Source: Gordonia zhenghanii (GTDB taxonomy: Bacteria; Actinomycetota; Actinomycetes; Mycobacteriales; Mycobacteriaceae). From it: a stretch of 64,000 bases of DNA. Below, piece by piece: positions 42,715 through 52,892 of this stretch (position 1 is its first letter; each line of letters begins with the position of its first letter). The notes below the pieces were generated by a model. The model was not told where the DNA came from. It searched no databases and was given only the letters and a program-made list of their open reading frames with translations. The stretch is taken from positions 248,001 to 312,000 of the forward strand of contig NZ_JAKKOQ010000008.1 in NCBI RefSeq assembly GCF_021738965.1, given 5' to 3'. A program made the position numbers and the translations under genes.

Positions 42715-44448
42715 ATGAGCTACACCGTCGCTGACCTCATCGTCGAGACCGTCGAAGCCGCAGGTGTGGAGCGGGTGTACGGCATCCCCGGAGACTCGCT
42801 CAACGGTTTCACCGACTCGCTGCGCGAACACCCGCGCGTCGCATGGCAGCACGTTCGCCACGAAGAGGCTGCGGCTTTCGCAGCGTCCGCCGAAGCAGCG
42901 ATGACCGGTTCGCTCGCGGTCTGCGCGGGCAGCTGCGGCCCGGGCAACCTCCACTTGATCAACGGCTTGTACGACGCCCACCGGTCACGGGTCCCGGTGC
43001 TCGCGATCGCCGCTCAGATTCCAGGGTCGATGGTGGGCACCGGCTATTTTCAGGAGACGCACCCCGAGAGCGTCTTCGCCGAATGCAGTTCGTACTGCGA
43101 GACGATCAACACCGTCGACCAGCTGCCGTATGTGCTCGACATCGCGATCCGCACCGCAGTCGAAGAAGGCGGGGTGTCGGTGCTGGTGATTCCCGGCGAG
43201 CTGTTCCTCTCCGCCATCGATCGACCCGCACGGGTCACCCGGATCCGCGCGACGGACACGGTGGCCCGACCGAGCGACGAGTCGCTCGCCGTCGCGGCGA
43301 CCCGGCTCAACGAGTCCGAGCGGGTGACCATCCTCGCGGGCGCAGGCGTTCAGGGCGCGCACGACGAGCTCGTCGCACTCGCCGACACCCTCCAGGCCCC
43401 GATCGTTCATGCGCTGCGCGGCAAGGAGTTCGTCGAGTACGACAACCCGTTCGACGTCGGCATGACCGGACTCCTCGGATTCTCGTCCGGTTACCGCGCC
43501 GTGGAACACTGCGACACCCTGGTCATGGTCGGCACCGACTTCCCGTATCCGCAGTTCCTGCCGTCTGACGCCTACGTGATCCAGCTCGACATCCGAGGCA
43601 GGCAGATCGGTCGGCGTACCCGCGTTGACCTGCCTCTCGTCGGGTCCGCGCGAGACACTCTGCCCGCGCTCACCGCGTTGATCCGCGGCGGCCGCGACAG
43701 CAAACACCTGTCCAAGTCGGTCGACCACTACCGGCGTACCCGTGCATCTCTCGACGACCTGGTGACGCCGTCGGACGCAGGCGACGCGGTGCACCCGCAG
43801 TATCTGACCCGGCTCGTCTCCGACTCCGCGGACGCCGACGCAGTGTTCATCCCGGATGTCGGATCCCCGGTCGTGTGGGCGGCCCGCTACCTGGAGATGA
43901 ATGGTCGACGACGCCTGATCGGCTCGTTCAGCCACGGGTCGATGGCCAACGCGCTGCCGCAGGCGATCGGTGTGGCGTCGGCGTGCCCCGGCCGTCAAGT
44001 GGTTGCACTCGCGGGCGACGGCGGCCTGTCGATGCTGTTCGGCGAACTGTTGACGCTGGTTCAGGCCAAACTGCCGGTCAAGATCGTGGTCTACAACAAC
44101 TCGTCGTTGAACTTCGTCGAGTTGGAGATGAAGGCGGCGGGCTTCGTCAACTTCGGAACCGAGCTGGAGAACCCCGACTTCGCGCGAGTCGCCGATGCGA
44201 TCGGGATACGCGGCTTCCGCGCAACCGACTCGCAGACCCTGTCCGAGACCGTCCAGGAGTTCCTCGCGCACGACGGCCCCGCGCTCCTCGACGTCCGAAC
44301 CACCCGGCAGGAGCTGTCGATCCCGCCGACGATCTCGGCGGCTCAGGCCAAGGGCTTCGCGCTCTACGCCCTGCGCACCGTGATGTCCGGGCGCGGCGAC
44401 GAACTTGTCGATCTCGCCGAGACGAACCTGCTGAAGCGACTGTTCTGA
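42715..44448 (+). CDS. poxB: Pyruvate oxidase/dehydrogenase (quinone), PoxB-like
   Basis: A 577-residue thiamine-diphosphate enzyme that oxidises pyruvate to acetate and CO2. The N-terminal Pyr domain holds GVERVYGIPGDSLNGF and the Glu in HVRHEEAAAFAASAEA; the PP domain has the TPP motif GDGGLSMLFGELLTLVQAK...NNSS near residues 435-465. The C-terminal LNGRGDEL-like end (MSGRGDELVDLAETNLLKRLF) matches PoxB membrane-activation tails. It stands alone, 48 bp after the helicase gene. Confidence 0.92.
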   Translation: MSYTVADLIVETVEAAGVERVYGIPGDSLNGFTDSLREHPRVAWQHVRHEEAAAFAASAEAAMTGSLAVCAGSCGPGNLHLINGLYDAHRSRVPVLAIAAQIPGSMVGTGYFQETHPESVFAECSSYCETINTVDQLPYVLDIAIRTAVEEGGVSVLVIPGELFLSAIDRPARVTRIRATDTVARPSDESLAVAATRLNESERVTILAGAGVQGAHDELVALADTLQAPIVHALRGKEFVEYDNPFDVGMTGLLGFSSGYRAVEHCDTLVMVGTDFPYPQFLPSDAYVIQLDIRGRQIGRRTRVDLPLVGSARDTLPALTALIRGGRDSKHLSKSVDHYRRTRASLDDLVTPSDAGDAVHPQYLTRLVSDSADADAVFIPDVGSPVVWAARYLEMNGRRRLIGSFSHGSMANALPQAIGVASACPGRQVVALAGDGGLSMLFGELLTLVQAKLPVKIVVYNNSSLNFVELEMKAAGFVNFGTELENPDFARVADAIGIRGFRATDSQTLSETVQEFLAHDGPALLDVRTTRQELSIPPTISAAQAKGFALYALRTVMSGRGDELVDLAETNLLKRLF

Positions 44449-44474
44449 ACCAGCCGCCCGATGCGGGCCAGCCC

Positions 44475-45893
44475 TCAGATGCGATCTAGCAGCGCCTTCT
44501 TCTGCACCTTGCCCATGGCATTGCGCGGCAGTTCGTCGACGACGCGCACCTCACGGGGACGTTTGTGAACTGACAGTTCCGCGGCGACCGCGTCGATCAG
44601 GTCCTCGGGTCGGCCGAGGCCGCCGACGACGAACGCGACGATCCGCTGCCCGAGATCGGGATCGGGCACGCCAACGACTGCGGCTTCGCGGACCCCTGGC
44701 TGGGACAGCAGGACGTGCTCGATCTCCCCTGCCCCGATCCGATAGCCGCCGGACTTGATCATGTCGACGGACTCGCGCCCGACGATCCGGTGAAAGCCGT
44801 CGGAGTCCACCGCGGCGATGTCGCCGGTCCGGAACCACCCGTCCTCGGTCGTCACCTTCGCGGTGGCCTCCGGGTTGCCGAGATACCCCCCGAACACGGT
44901 CGGCCCGGTCACCTCGAGTTCGCCGAGAGTCTCGCCGTCGTGCGGCGCCAACTGACCGTCCTCGCCTCGGATCCGGGTCTGCACGCCGGCGATCGGCAGC
45001 CCGACCCAGCCGGGGCGTCGCTCCCCGTCGGCCCTGACCGACAGGGTGATGACGGTCTCGCTCATCCCGTAACGCTCCACCGGCGGCTTCCCGGTGAGCG
45101 CGGTGAGCTTCTCGAACACCGGGACTGGGAGCGGCGCACTTCCGGACACAAGCAGCCGGGCCGACGACAGCGCTCGCGCCGCAGTCTCGTCGTCACAGAC
45201 GCGGCTCCACACCGTCGGGACACCGAAGTACAGGGTTCCACCGGCGGCGGCGTACGCGGTCGGAGTGGGGCGCACGGTGTGGACGAGCGGCGACCCCACG
45301 CGCAGCGCACCGATGACCCCGAGGACGAGTCCGTGCACATGGAAGAGCGGGAGGCCGTGAACGAGGACGTCGTCGGAGGTCCACTCCCACGCGTCAGCGA
45401 GCCCGTCGATGGATGCGGCGAGTGCACGCCTGGCGAGTCGGACGCCTTTCGGCTTGCCGGTGGTGCCCGACGTGTAGACGATCAGTCCTATCGCCGCCTC
45501 GTCCGGCTCCTCGAAGCGATGTTCGCTGCGTGCCGTCACATCGACCTCGTGTCGTTCCATGCCCGGATCGGTGTCCGTGCCGGGCGCGCACAACCACATC
45601 TGTGCGCCGCTGTCGCCGAGGATGTGTGCACGTTCGGAGTCACCTGCGTCGGCAGGCACCGGAACTGCGGGCACGCCTGCCATCAGCGCTCCGACAACAG
45701 CGACGACGGTTTCCATGCTTGCGGATCCGTCGACGGCCACGGCGCTCTTGCCCGCCACCGCATCGGCGACTACCGCTGCGGCACTGAGTAATTCACCGCG
45801 AGTCAGTTCACCGCCACTCGATGCGTGGTCGCCGACGCGCACCGCTCGCCGATCGAGATCACCGGTCAGTGATGTCAGCAGTGGTCCGTACAC
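44475..45893 (-). CDS. fadD36: FadD36-like acyl-CoA (malonyl-type) synthetase
   Basis: A 472-residue adenylate-forming ligase. The P-loop is YTSGTTGKPKGV, followed by VLVHGLPLFHVHGLVLG, RLLVSGSAPLPVPVFEKL, GYLGNPEATAK and the GRESVDMIKSGGYRIGAGE block; the catalytic Lys is in PRNAMGKVQKK. The order and wording match mycobacterial FadD36 (Rv1193) as I remember it, a family related to malonyl-CoA synthetases. The GTG at 45893 has AGGAGG 5 nt upstream. It is the last gene of an operon with dgt and the cold-shock gene (gap to dgt 11 bp). Confidence 0.88.
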   Translation of the reverse strand: MYGPLLTSLTGDLDRRAVRVGDHASSGGELTRGELLSAAAVVADAVAGKSAVAVDGSASMETVVAVVGALMAGVPAVPVPADAGDSERAHILGDSGAQMWLCAPGTDTDPGMERHEVDVTARSEHRFEEPDEAAIGLIVYTSGTTGKPKGVRLARRALAASIDGLADAWEWTSDDVLVHGLPLFHVHGLVLGVIGALRVGSPLVHTVRPTPTAYAAAGGTLYFGVPTVWSRVCDDETAARALSSARLLVSGSAPLPVPVFEKLTALTGKPPVERYGMSETVITLSVRADGERRPGWVGLPIAGVQTRIRGEDGQLAPHDGETLGELEVTGPTVFGGYLGNPEATAKVTTEDGWFRTGDIAAVDSDGFHRIVGRESVDMIKSGGYRIGAGEIEHVLLSQPGVREAAVVGVPDPDLGQRIVAFVVGGLGRPEDLIDAVAAELSVHKRPREVRVVDELPRNAMGKVQKKALLDRI

Positions 45894-45904
45894 GGATTCC
45901 TCCT

Positions 45905-47143
45905 CTAACCCAGATGTGCCTGCACATCGGCACTCGACTTGTCCAAGCGTTCGAGTCGCCCTTCGGTCATCGATGCGATCTGGTCGACCACGACCCGGAC
46001 CTTCTGCTCGTCTGTCTCCGCCCGCGTCCACCGGGCCGCGAAGAACGGGTCCAGTCCGCCCGGCGATGTCACGAGCAGCATCTCGGCCACCCGGTGAATG
46101 CGTTCGCGCTGACGGTCCTGTCGTGCGCGGTGGCGGGGATCGGAGAAGATGAACCGCAACGCGACGGTCTTGAGGACGGCCACCTCGGCGGCCACATCGT
46201 CGGGGACGCTCAGGTCCGCGTCGTACCGGCAGACTGGACGATCGTCGACAGCGGCGCGCGTGGAGGCGATCGCGGTGGTCGCGAACCGGCCGATCAGCTC
46301 GGAAGTGAGCCGCTTCAACCGGACAGACGCGTCGAGTGATCCGTCGAAGCCGCCGAGTCGGGCAAAGATGTCCATCTCCGAGAGTCGTTGCGCGGCATCG
46401 ACGAGCAGCGTCGGATCGTCGCCGCCGAAGTACCTCATTCCGAGTTGCGCGAGCTCGTCCTGATCGTCTCGAGACCCCAACTGCTGCAAGTCGATACGGC
46501 CACCGATCACGCCGTCTTCGAGATCGTGGACGGAGTAGGCGACGTCGTCGGACCAGTCCATCACTTGAGCTTCGAGGCAGCGCCGACCGTCCGGAGCACC
46601 GTCACGGACCCAGGCGAGCGCTGCCTCGTCCTCGACGTAGGCGCCGTACTTGCTGCCGGGGGCCGTCCGCGACCACGGATACTTCAACGTCGAGTCCAGC
46701 GAGGCGCGAGTCAGGTTCAGGCCCGCGCTCTCGCCGTCGGGCAACAGGATCTTCGGCTCCAACGCCGTCAAGATCCGCAGGTTCTGAGCGTTGCCCTCGA
46801 ACCCGCCGTGACCGCCCGCGAACTCTTCGAGCGCACGTTCACCGTTGTGCCCGTACGGCGGATGACCGATGTCGTGGGCCAGTCCGGCCAGTTCGACGAG
46901 GTCCTGATCGCAGCCCAGACCGGCCGCGATACCGCGGCCGATCTGGCCGACTTCTAACGAATGCGTCAGACGCGTGCGCGGGTTGTCGCCCTCACGCGGG
47001 CCGACGACCTGCGTCTTGTCCGCGAGGCGCCGCAATGCTGCCGAATGCAGCACACGGGCGCGGTCGCGGGAGAACGCGCTTCGATGTTCGGTGGCGGAAC
47101 CGGTGTCGGCGAGCTTGCGCCCTTCGACGACCATCCGCTCCAC
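45905..47143 (-). CDS. dgt: Deoxyguanosinetriphosphate triphosphohydrolase-like protein
   Basis: A 412-residue HD-domain dNTPase that releases triphosphate from dNTPs. Features are [22 protein letters not shown], the HD motif [15 protein letters not shown] and the second metal site in [16 protein letters not shown]. The length matches the short dgt class. GTG at 47143 is used; the reading frame still resembles the family a few codons upstream (ahead of the GTG) without an ATG, so the true start may be a weak codon near the cold-shock stop. It sits between the cold-shock gene and fadD36 in one minus-strand operon. Confidence 0.93.
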   Translation of the reverse strand: MERMVVEGRKLADTGSATEHRSAFSRDRARVLHSAALRRLADKTQVVGPREGDNPRTRLTHSLEVGQIGRGIAAGLGCDQDLVELAGLAHDIGHPPYGHNGERALEEFAGGHGGFEGNAQNLRILTALEPKILLPDGESAGLNLTRASLDSTLKYPWSRTAPGSKYGAYVEDEAALAWVRDGAPDGRRCLEAQVMDWSDDVAYSVHDLEDGVIGGRIDLQQLGSRDDQDELAQLGMRYFGGDDPTLLVDAAQRLSEMDIFARLGGFDGSLDASVRLKRLTSELIGRFATTAIASTRAAVDDRPVCRYDADLSVPDDVAAEVAVLKTVALRFIFSDPRHRARQDRQRERIHRVAEMLLVTSPGGLDPFFAARWTRAETDEQKVRVVVDQIASMTEGRLERLDKSSADVQAHLG

Positions 47144-47168
47144 ATCGTGAGCGCGATACGCAGCCGAA

Positions 47169-47672
47169 TTAATCGTTCGACCACCCGCGCGCAGCGGCCA
47201 GGTCCAGGATCCGCGAACGGATCGACGTGATCTGACGTGCCGTCAGGTCCGGCGACGAGTCGAGCAACAGTTCGGTGATCTCGCTTGCCAGCGGACCACC
47301 CGAGTGCCGGGGGCGACGCGGCGCACGGTCGTCCCGGCTGCCGCGATCGTCACGCCCGCCACGATCATTACGGTCACGGCGGTCGCCGCGATCCCGATCG
47401 CCGAACCGGCCGCGGGTCTCTTCGCGACGGTGAGCGCGCTCGCCCGCGGCGTCGCCTGCGGGAGCTTCCTCGGTCACCTTGACGTTCATGGCCTTCGAGC
47501 CACGGTCGGTGCTCTCGACTTCGAACTCCACGACCGCGCCGGGGCGCAGCAGGTTCTCATCGATGCTGATGTCGTTGATATGCAGGAACACGTCGTCCCC
47601 GCCGTCCTCCGGTGCCAGGAATCCGAACCCGCGATTCGAGTCGAAATGCACAACTTTGCCGCTGACAGCCAC
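47169..47672 (-). CDS. Cold-shock domain protein with Arg/Asp-rich tail
   Basis: A 167-residue protein. The CSD (residues 1-65) has RNP1-like [10 protein letters not shown] and RNP2-like DVFLHINDI, giving single-stranded RNA/DNA binding. A disordered Arg/Asp/Gly linker ([18 protein letters not shown]) follows and a 40-residue helical end ([19 protein letters not shown]) completes it. The length and tail are typical of actinobacterial CspB-like long forms rather than 67-residue CspA. The second of two adjacent GTG codons is preferred by spacing from GAGAGTGAG. Confidence 0.87.
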   Translation of the reverse strand: MAVSGKVVHFDSNRGFGFLAPEDGGDDVFLHINDISIDENLLRPGAVVEFEVESTDRGSKAMNVKVTEEAPAGDAAGERAHRREETRGRFGDRDRGDRRDRNDRGGRDDRGSRDDRAPRRPRHSGGPLASEITELLLDSSPDLTARQITSIRSRILDLAAARGWSND

Positions 47673-47840
47673 CACTTGCTCACTCTCTGTAGGACGCCTT
47701 GGTCGCGGACCCCTTGCCCGCGCGACGCACACTGCCTCCCATTGTGCCTCATCGGCCCGCCCGCACGTAGCCGAAACACCTGGTCTAGACGCGAATCACG
47801 TTGCGTGGTCGCCCGTCGACGTCGGCTCTGCGTCGAGCAC

Positions 47841-47881
47841 ACGTAAGGCGACGTAAGCGCATGTAAGGACGACGACAGAAT
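47841..47881 (+). promoter_or_regulatory. Three 10-bp direct repeats before a -10 (SARP-type site)
   Basis: ACGTAAGGCG, ACGTAAGCGC and ATGTAAGGAC start at 47841, 47851 and 47861, exactly one helical turn apart. A CAGAAT -10-like hexamer at 47876-47881 lies 7 bp after the last repeat. Heptameric direct repeats one turn apart, ending about 8 bp before the -10, are the known binding layout of SARP/BTAD activators. The promoter would serve the exporter genes from 47902. Confidence 0.65.
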
Positions 47882-47901
47882 GCCGGCGCATCGTCGTCGC
47901 C

Positions 47902-48885
47902 ATGACATCCACACTCTCGGCACACACAGCCGCCACCAACCAGGGCCCGGCAGCCGATCTCGCGATCGACGCGCAGGGTCTCGTCAAACACTTCGGATCC
48001 ACGAAAGCAGTCGACGGCGTCGACCTCACCGTCCCGACCGGGTCGGTCTACGGCGTCCTCGGCCCCAACGGAGCAGGAAAGACCACCACGGTCAGCATGC
48101 TCGCCACTCTCCTCCGGCCCGATGCGGGCAGCGCCAAGGTGTTCGGCCTCGACGTCGTCGACGACGCGGTCGCCGTGCGCTCGCTGATCGGTGTCACCGG
48201 CCAGTACGCATCGGTCGACGAGGATCTCAGCGCTCGACAGAACCTCATGCTGTTCGGTCGACTCCTGGGCAAGTCACGCGCTCAGTGTCGTTCGCGCGCC
48301 GAGGAACTCCTCGCCGACTTCGCCCTCGAAGAAGCAGCGGATCGACCGCTGAAGGAGTTCTCCGGCGGCATGCGGCGCCGCCTCGATCTGGCTGCGAGCC
48401 TCGTCGACACACCGCCGCTGCTCTTCCTCGACGAACCGACCACAGGTCTCGATCCGCGGACACGGGCACAGATGTGGGAGACGATCCGCAAGCTCGTCGC
48501 CGACGGATGCACCGTCCTGCTCACCACCCAATACCTCGACGAGGCCGATCAGCTCGCCGACCGGATCGCCGTCATCGACCGCGGCCGCGTCATCGCCGAC
48601 GGCACCGCCGACCAACTCAAGCAGTCGGTCGGAACCAGCACTCTGACCCTCACCCCGGTCGACCGCGACCACGCGTCCGTCGTCGCCGAACTCGCCGAGT
48701 CCGTTCTCGGCGAGCCCGCGGTACTCAGCGCCGAAGCCGGCCGCGTCACCGCACCACTGCACCGCCAGGACCTCGTTCCCGACCTGCTCGTCGCACTGCG
48801 CGACCGCGGAATCACGGTCGACGAGATCACCGTCTCCAAGCCAAGCCTGGACGAAGTGTTCCTGACCATCACCGGAAAGGCCTGA
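47902..48885 (+). CDS. DrrA-type ABC transporter ATP-binding protein
   Basis: A 327-residue ATPase of the daunorubicin-resistance family. Walker A is GPNGAGKTTTVSMLATLL, the signature FSGGMRRRLDLAASL, Walker B LLFLDEPTTGLDPRTR, and the C-terminal 80 residues (LTLTPVDRDHASVVAELAE) form the DrrA-specific domain. It pairs with the DrrB-type permease 4 bp downstream to make a small-molecule exporter. Regulation by the direct repeats upstream is inferred. Confidence 0.92.
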   Translation: MTSTLSAHTAATNQGPAADLAIDAQGLVKHFGSTKAVDGVDLTVPTGSVYGVLGPNGAGKTTTVSMLATLLRPDAGSAKVFGLDVVDDAVAVRSLIGVTGQYASVDEDLSARQNLMLFGRLLGKSRAQCRSRAEELLADFALEEAADRPLKEFSGGMRRRLDLAASLVDTPPLLFLDEPTTGLDPRTRAQMWETIRKLVADGCTVLLTTQYLDEADQLADRIAVIDRGRVIADGTADQLKQSVGTSTLTLTPVDRDHASVVAELAESVLGEPAVLSAEAGRVTAPLHRQDLVPDLLVALRDRGITVDEITVSKPSLDEVFLTITGKA

Positions 48886-48888
48886 TCA

Positions 48889-49701
48889 ATGACCACCACA
48901 TCCATCGCCATCGGCACCGTCCGCGAGCCTCAGCGCTCGGTGAGTCTCGCCCAGACCGTCACCCAGTCGTTCTCGTTCGCCTATCGCGGGCTCATCAAAG
49001 TCCGCCGAAACCCCGAACAACTCTTCGACGTCGTCCTACAGCCGATCATCTTCACTCTGATGTTCACGTACATCTTCGGCGGCGCGATCAGCGGCGACAT
49101 CTCCAGCTATCTGCCGGTGATCATCCCCGGCATCCTCGTGCAGACCGTCATCACGACGTCGATCGTCACCGGAACCCAATTGCGGGAGGACATGAACAAG
49201 GGAGTCTTCGACCGGTTCCGTTCGCTGCCGATCGCTCGGATCAGTCCGCTCGCCGGAGCACTCCTCGCCGATGTCGTCCGCTATCTGATCGCGTCCGTCA
49301 TCACGTTCGCCGTCGGCTTCGCGATGGGCTGGCGCCCCGAACTGCTCGGCGTCCTCGGGTCCGTGCTCCTCGTGCTGGTCTGCAGCTTCGCTGTGTCGTG
49401 GATCTTCGCACTCATGGGCTGCCTGGTGAAGAAGGCATCGGCCGTGCAGGGCATCTCGATGCTCATCATGTTCCCGCTGACCTTCATGTCGAACGCCTTC
49501 GTCCCCGTCGACACCATGCCCGGTTGGCTGCAGGGCTTCGTCAACGTGAACCCGATCAGCCACCTGATCACCGCGATCCGCGAACTGTGCAACGACGGCC
49601 ACGTCGGAACCCACGTCGTGTGGAGCCTCGTCGGCGCCGCCGTACTGGTCGCCGTGTTCGCCCCGCTGGCCGTTCGCGCCTACATTCGCAACGCCAAGTA
49701 G
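48889..49701 (+). CDS. DrrB-type ABC transporter permease
   Basis: A 270-residue ABC-2 permease with about six helices. The amphipathic start LIKVRRNPEQLFDVVLQPIIF and MNKGVFDRFRSLPIAR in the cytoplasmic loop are typical of DrrB/ABC-2, as is MFPLTFMSNAFVPVDTMP. It functions with the ATPase upstream. Its last 22 bp overlap the 3' end of the BTAD regulator on the opposite strand. Confidence 0.92.
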   Translation: MTTTSIAIGTVREPQRSVSLAQTVTQSFSFAYRGLIKVRRNPEQLFDVVLQPIIFTLMFTYIFGGAISGDISSYLPVIIPGILVQTVITTSIVTGTQLREDMNKGVFDRFRSLPIARISPLAGALLADVVRYLIASVITFAVGFAMGWRPELLGVLGSVLLVLVCSFAVSWIFALMGCLVKKASAVQGISMLIMFPLTFMSNAFVPVDTMPGWLQGFVNVNPISHLITAIRELCNDGHVGTHVVWSLVGAAVLVAVFAPLAVRAYIRNAK

Positions 49702-52700
49702 CCGATCGCCTCGTCCAGGGCTCGTCTGCGCGCCGACCGGTGCGCAGACGAGCTGATCTGTTCCCACGCGTCCGCTTCGCAGCCCGACAGCCGTCGAGCA
49801 TCGACGAGCAGTTCGTGCAGTGCCGGATAGTCGTGGCGCGCACCGAGCCGGATCGCCAACGCCATCAGGCGTGCACCGGTCTCGTCCCCTGGCGACGCTA
49901 TGCATTCGAGCGCACCGAAAGTGAAGATGACTCCAGCCGTCTGCGGAACGTCGACCCACCCGGTGTCGGCGGCGACCACGGCCTTGGCAAGGCCGGTGAC
50001 ATACTTTCGCGCGCGGTCGTAGGCGCCGACTCGGATCAGCCCGGCGATCGCCGCCGTGACGGTGCCGAGGACGCCGGGGTCGAGACGTTCGGTCGCCTCC
50101 TCGCCCACCAGCAGGTCGGCGGCGCGGCACAGAAGCGCGGCGACGGCCTCGTCGGATGCGGTCGCAGTGATCCGCTGATATTCGGCCAGGACGGCCATGG
50201 TGCCGGCGACCGACTCGGCGCTCCCCTGCGGTGTCGGATCGCCCGGCTTCCAGCCGCCGGTCAGATCGTCGAGGTGTTCGCGGGCGCCGTCGACGTCGCC
50301 GAGCGCGAGCAGAGTCGCCACGATGTAGACGCCGACCTGCTGCGCGTCGTCGTCGGCTCCGAGTTCCGCGAAGTGCACCGCGGTCCGTTGATACAGCTCC
50401 AGCGCCCCGGCCCACTTCCCCTGCTGCCCCAGCAGACTCGCCGTCGTCATGTCGGTCATCGCCGCAGCGAACGAGTCCGAGGCCCCGGCCGTCTCCGCCA
50501 CTTCCAGGCTGTCGCGCAATGCCCCCTCGAGGTCGCCGATGTTCTCCCGCACGTTGAATCGGAGACTCAAGGCCACCCACCGCACCAGATCGGGCCGTCC
50601 AGGCTCCAAGCCGCGCAACATAATCCGGTAGGCGGCAGGCATCCGGTGCGCCAGGAGGACTGCGACGACGAACTCGACCGGGTCGGTGTACGCACTCTCC
50701 GGGCGATGAAGTCGGCGCAGAATCAACAGTGCCCGTGCGAGTGGGCGCCGAGCTCCGACCGCCATCAGGTGCGCCACCGACGCGACTGCCGTCATCTCCC
50801 ACGCCTCATGGAGACGGCCGACGTCACCGGCGGGGATCGGCAGCATCTCGATCACCCGCACGGCCCATGCCCCCGCTTCGGCGTGCAGACCGCGGCTCGC
50901 CCAGAACGCGACGACGACAGGGAAAACGGTCACCGCCGTCTCGACGTCCGCGTCGTCGACGGCGCGACGCAGCACCCACACGAAGTTCTCGATCTCGGTC
51001 ACGGTCTCGGCGATCAGCACCCGGTCGGGCTCGTGACGGTACCGATTCCGTAGGTCGCCGCACACCAGCCGCGCCCACGTCGCCATCGCCGCTGCCACGC
51101 TCGCGGTCTCCCCCGCGGATTCCAGACGCTCCTCACCGAACTCGCGCACCATCTCGAGCATTCGATACCGCGTACGCCCGTCCGCCTCGTAAACCTGCAG
51201 CAACGACTGGTCGACCAACGCGGTCAGCACGTCGGCCAACGCCACGCCCGACATACCGGTCGTGTGTTGGGCTGCGACCGTCGAGAAGCCGTTCGGGAAC
51301 AGACACGTCCGACGCAGCGCCGCACGCGCGTCGTCGTCGAGCAGATCCCAACTCCAGTCGATGACGGCCTCGAGGGTGCGGTGGCGGTCGGGAGCGTTGC
51401 GATCGGCTGAGCGCAGCAGCGCGAACCGTTGCGCGAGGCCCCCGACGATCTCGTCCACTCCCATCACCCGGATCCGTGCGGCGGCGAGCTCGATCGCCAG
51501 CGGGAGTCCGTCGAGTTGGGCACACAGCGTCGCGACGGCGTCCGGATCGAGGGCTGCGTCGGGGCGCACCGATCGTGCGCGCAGGGTGAACAGTTCGACG
51601 CCCGCCGACATGGCTCCCTCGGTCGGTAGCACCGGGAGTTGATAGACCTGTTCGGCCGCGATGAGCAGCGGCGACCTGCTCGTCACCAGAACCCGAAGGG
51701 ACGGGAGGGTCGCGATCAGTTCGCCGATGAGTGCGGCTGCCGCGTCGATCACCTGCTCGCAGTTGTCGAGGATCAGCAGGGTGTCGTTGCCGCGAAGCGC
51801 GTCGCCGAGTCGCTGCGACAGGTCGCCTGCGAGTCTCGGCACGGCACTGGTCCGCACATCCGATTCGCCGACGCCGAGGGTCGCCGCGACCACTCCGACG
51901 AGGTCGGCGGCGTCGCGGACTGCGGCGAGCGGCACGAAGTACACCGACGTGCCGCCGTCGGCGAAGGCATCGCCCACGGTCGAGGCGATAGAGGTCTTTC
52001 CCACTCCGCCCGGCCCCTGCACGGTGACCACTCGGTGCTCGGCGAGGAGGCCGGCCAGTGCGGTGAGGTCGTCATCGCGGCCGATCAGCAGGTCCGATCG
52101 GAGACGGTGTGCGCGATGTGCGGGTCGCGCTGCCCCGGCGAGGAGATCGGCGCTGAGCGCTGCCGCTTCGGATCCCGGGTCGGCGCCGAGTTCCTCGGCG
52201 AGCGAGCGCCGTAGACGCGCGAAGACGGCGAGCGCTTCGGAGGTCCGGTGGCTGCCCGCCAACGCCCGCATCCACGCGACGTGCGCCGCCTCGTCGATCG
52301 GGTCGACTTCGGCGCGGACGGCGGCGAGCCGCTCTGCCGTCGCATAGTCGCCTGCGGTGAGCGCGTCGTGCATGCGCCGATCGTCGATTCGGCGGCGGAG
52401 GCGTTCTGCGTCCGCGCGCACCCCGTCGGCTGGATCGCCCCGGAAATACCCCGCGGCCGTCTCTGGATCACCTTGTGTCAGAGCTTGTTCGGCAAGCGCG
52501 AGATCGGTTGTCGCGCCGTCGATCCGGTACCGCCCGTCCGATCCGCTGATCCCGACGAGCCCACGCAGCCGTGAGATCTGGGTGTGCAGCGCTGCCTGAG
52601 CGGACTTGGGCGGATCGTCGCCCCACACCTCGTCGATCAACCGGTCGCTCGAGACCGGACGACCGGCCGCAGCCAACGCGACGAGCAGCCGTTGCGCTCG

Positions 52701-52790
52701 CGCCCCAGCTACCTCGTGGCCGTCCACGGTGATCGGTCCGAGCACGCCGATCACCGGCACAGCACGCGGATTCGAGGTGTCGGACGGCAT
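49680..52790 (-). CDS. AfsR/SARP-like BTAD-NB-ARC transcriptional regulator
   Basis: A 1036-residue regulator. An OmpR-like winged helix (LIDEVWGDDPPKSAQAALHTQISRL) occupies about residues 40-100, the BTAD domain extends to about 230, a P-loop NTPase has Walker A VQGPGGVGKTS near 300 and LLILDNCEQVID near 360, and the C-terminal half is a helical TPR-like array. This is the architecture of AfsR-like activators of antibiotic and exporter genes. It converges on the drrAB pair with overlapping 3' ends. ATG 52790 is preferred over a longer ATG at 52886. Confidence 0.92.
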   Translation of the reverse strand: MPSDTSNPRAVPVIGVLGPITVDGHEVAGARAQRLLVALAAAGRPVSSDRLIDEVWGDDPPKSAQAALHTQISRLRGLVGISGSDGRYRIDGATTDLALAEQALTQGDPETAAGYFRGDPADGVRADAERLRRRIDDRRMHDALTAGDYATAERLAAVRAEVDPIDEAAHVAWMRALAGSHRTSEALAVFARLRRSLAEELGADPGSEAAALSADLLAGAARPAHRAHRLRSDLLIGRDDDLTALAGLLAEHRVVTVQGPGGVGKTSIASTVGDAFADGGTSVYFVPLAAVRDAADLVGVVAATLGVGESDVRTSAVPRLAGDLSQRLGDALRGNDTLLILDNCEQVIDAAAALIGELIATLPSLRVLVTSRSPLLIAAEQVYQLPVLPTEGAMSAGVELFTLRARSVRPDAALDPDAVATLCAQLDGLPLAIELAAARIRVMGVDEIVGGLAQRFALLRSADRNAPDRHRTLEAVIDWSWDLLDDDARAALRRTCLFPNGFSTVAAQHTTGMSGVALADVLTALVDQSLLQVYEADGRTRYRMLEMVREFGEERLESAGETASVAAAMATWARLVCGDLRNRYRHEPDRVLIAETVTEIENFVWVLRRAVDDADVETAVTVFPVVVAFWASRGLHAEAGAWAVRVIEMLPIPAGDVGRLHEAWEMTAVASVAHLMAVGARRPLARALLILRRLHRPESAYTDPVEFVVAVLLAHRMPAAYRIMLRGLEPGRPDLVRWVALSLRFNVRENIGDLEGALRDSLEVAETAGASDSFAAAMTDMTTASLLGQQGKWAGALELYQRTAVHFAELGADDDAQQVGVYIVATLLALGDVDGAREHLDDLTGGWKPGDPTPQGSAESVAGTMAVLAEYQRITATASDEAVAALLCRAADLLVGEEATERLDPGVLGTVTAAIAGLIRVGAYDRARKYVTGLAKAVVAADTGWVDVPQTAGVIFTFGALECIASPGDETGARLMALAIRLGARHDYPALHELLVDARRLSGCEADAWEQISSSAHRSARRRALDEAIGYLALRM

Positions 52791-52892
52791 TGGTTCAAGC
52801 GTAGTACGGTCCGGTCGCCGCACTGCCCCTCGTGCGGCCAGGACTTCGGCACTTTTCATCGGCCTGGCGCCGATGAACAGTGCCAAAGATTT

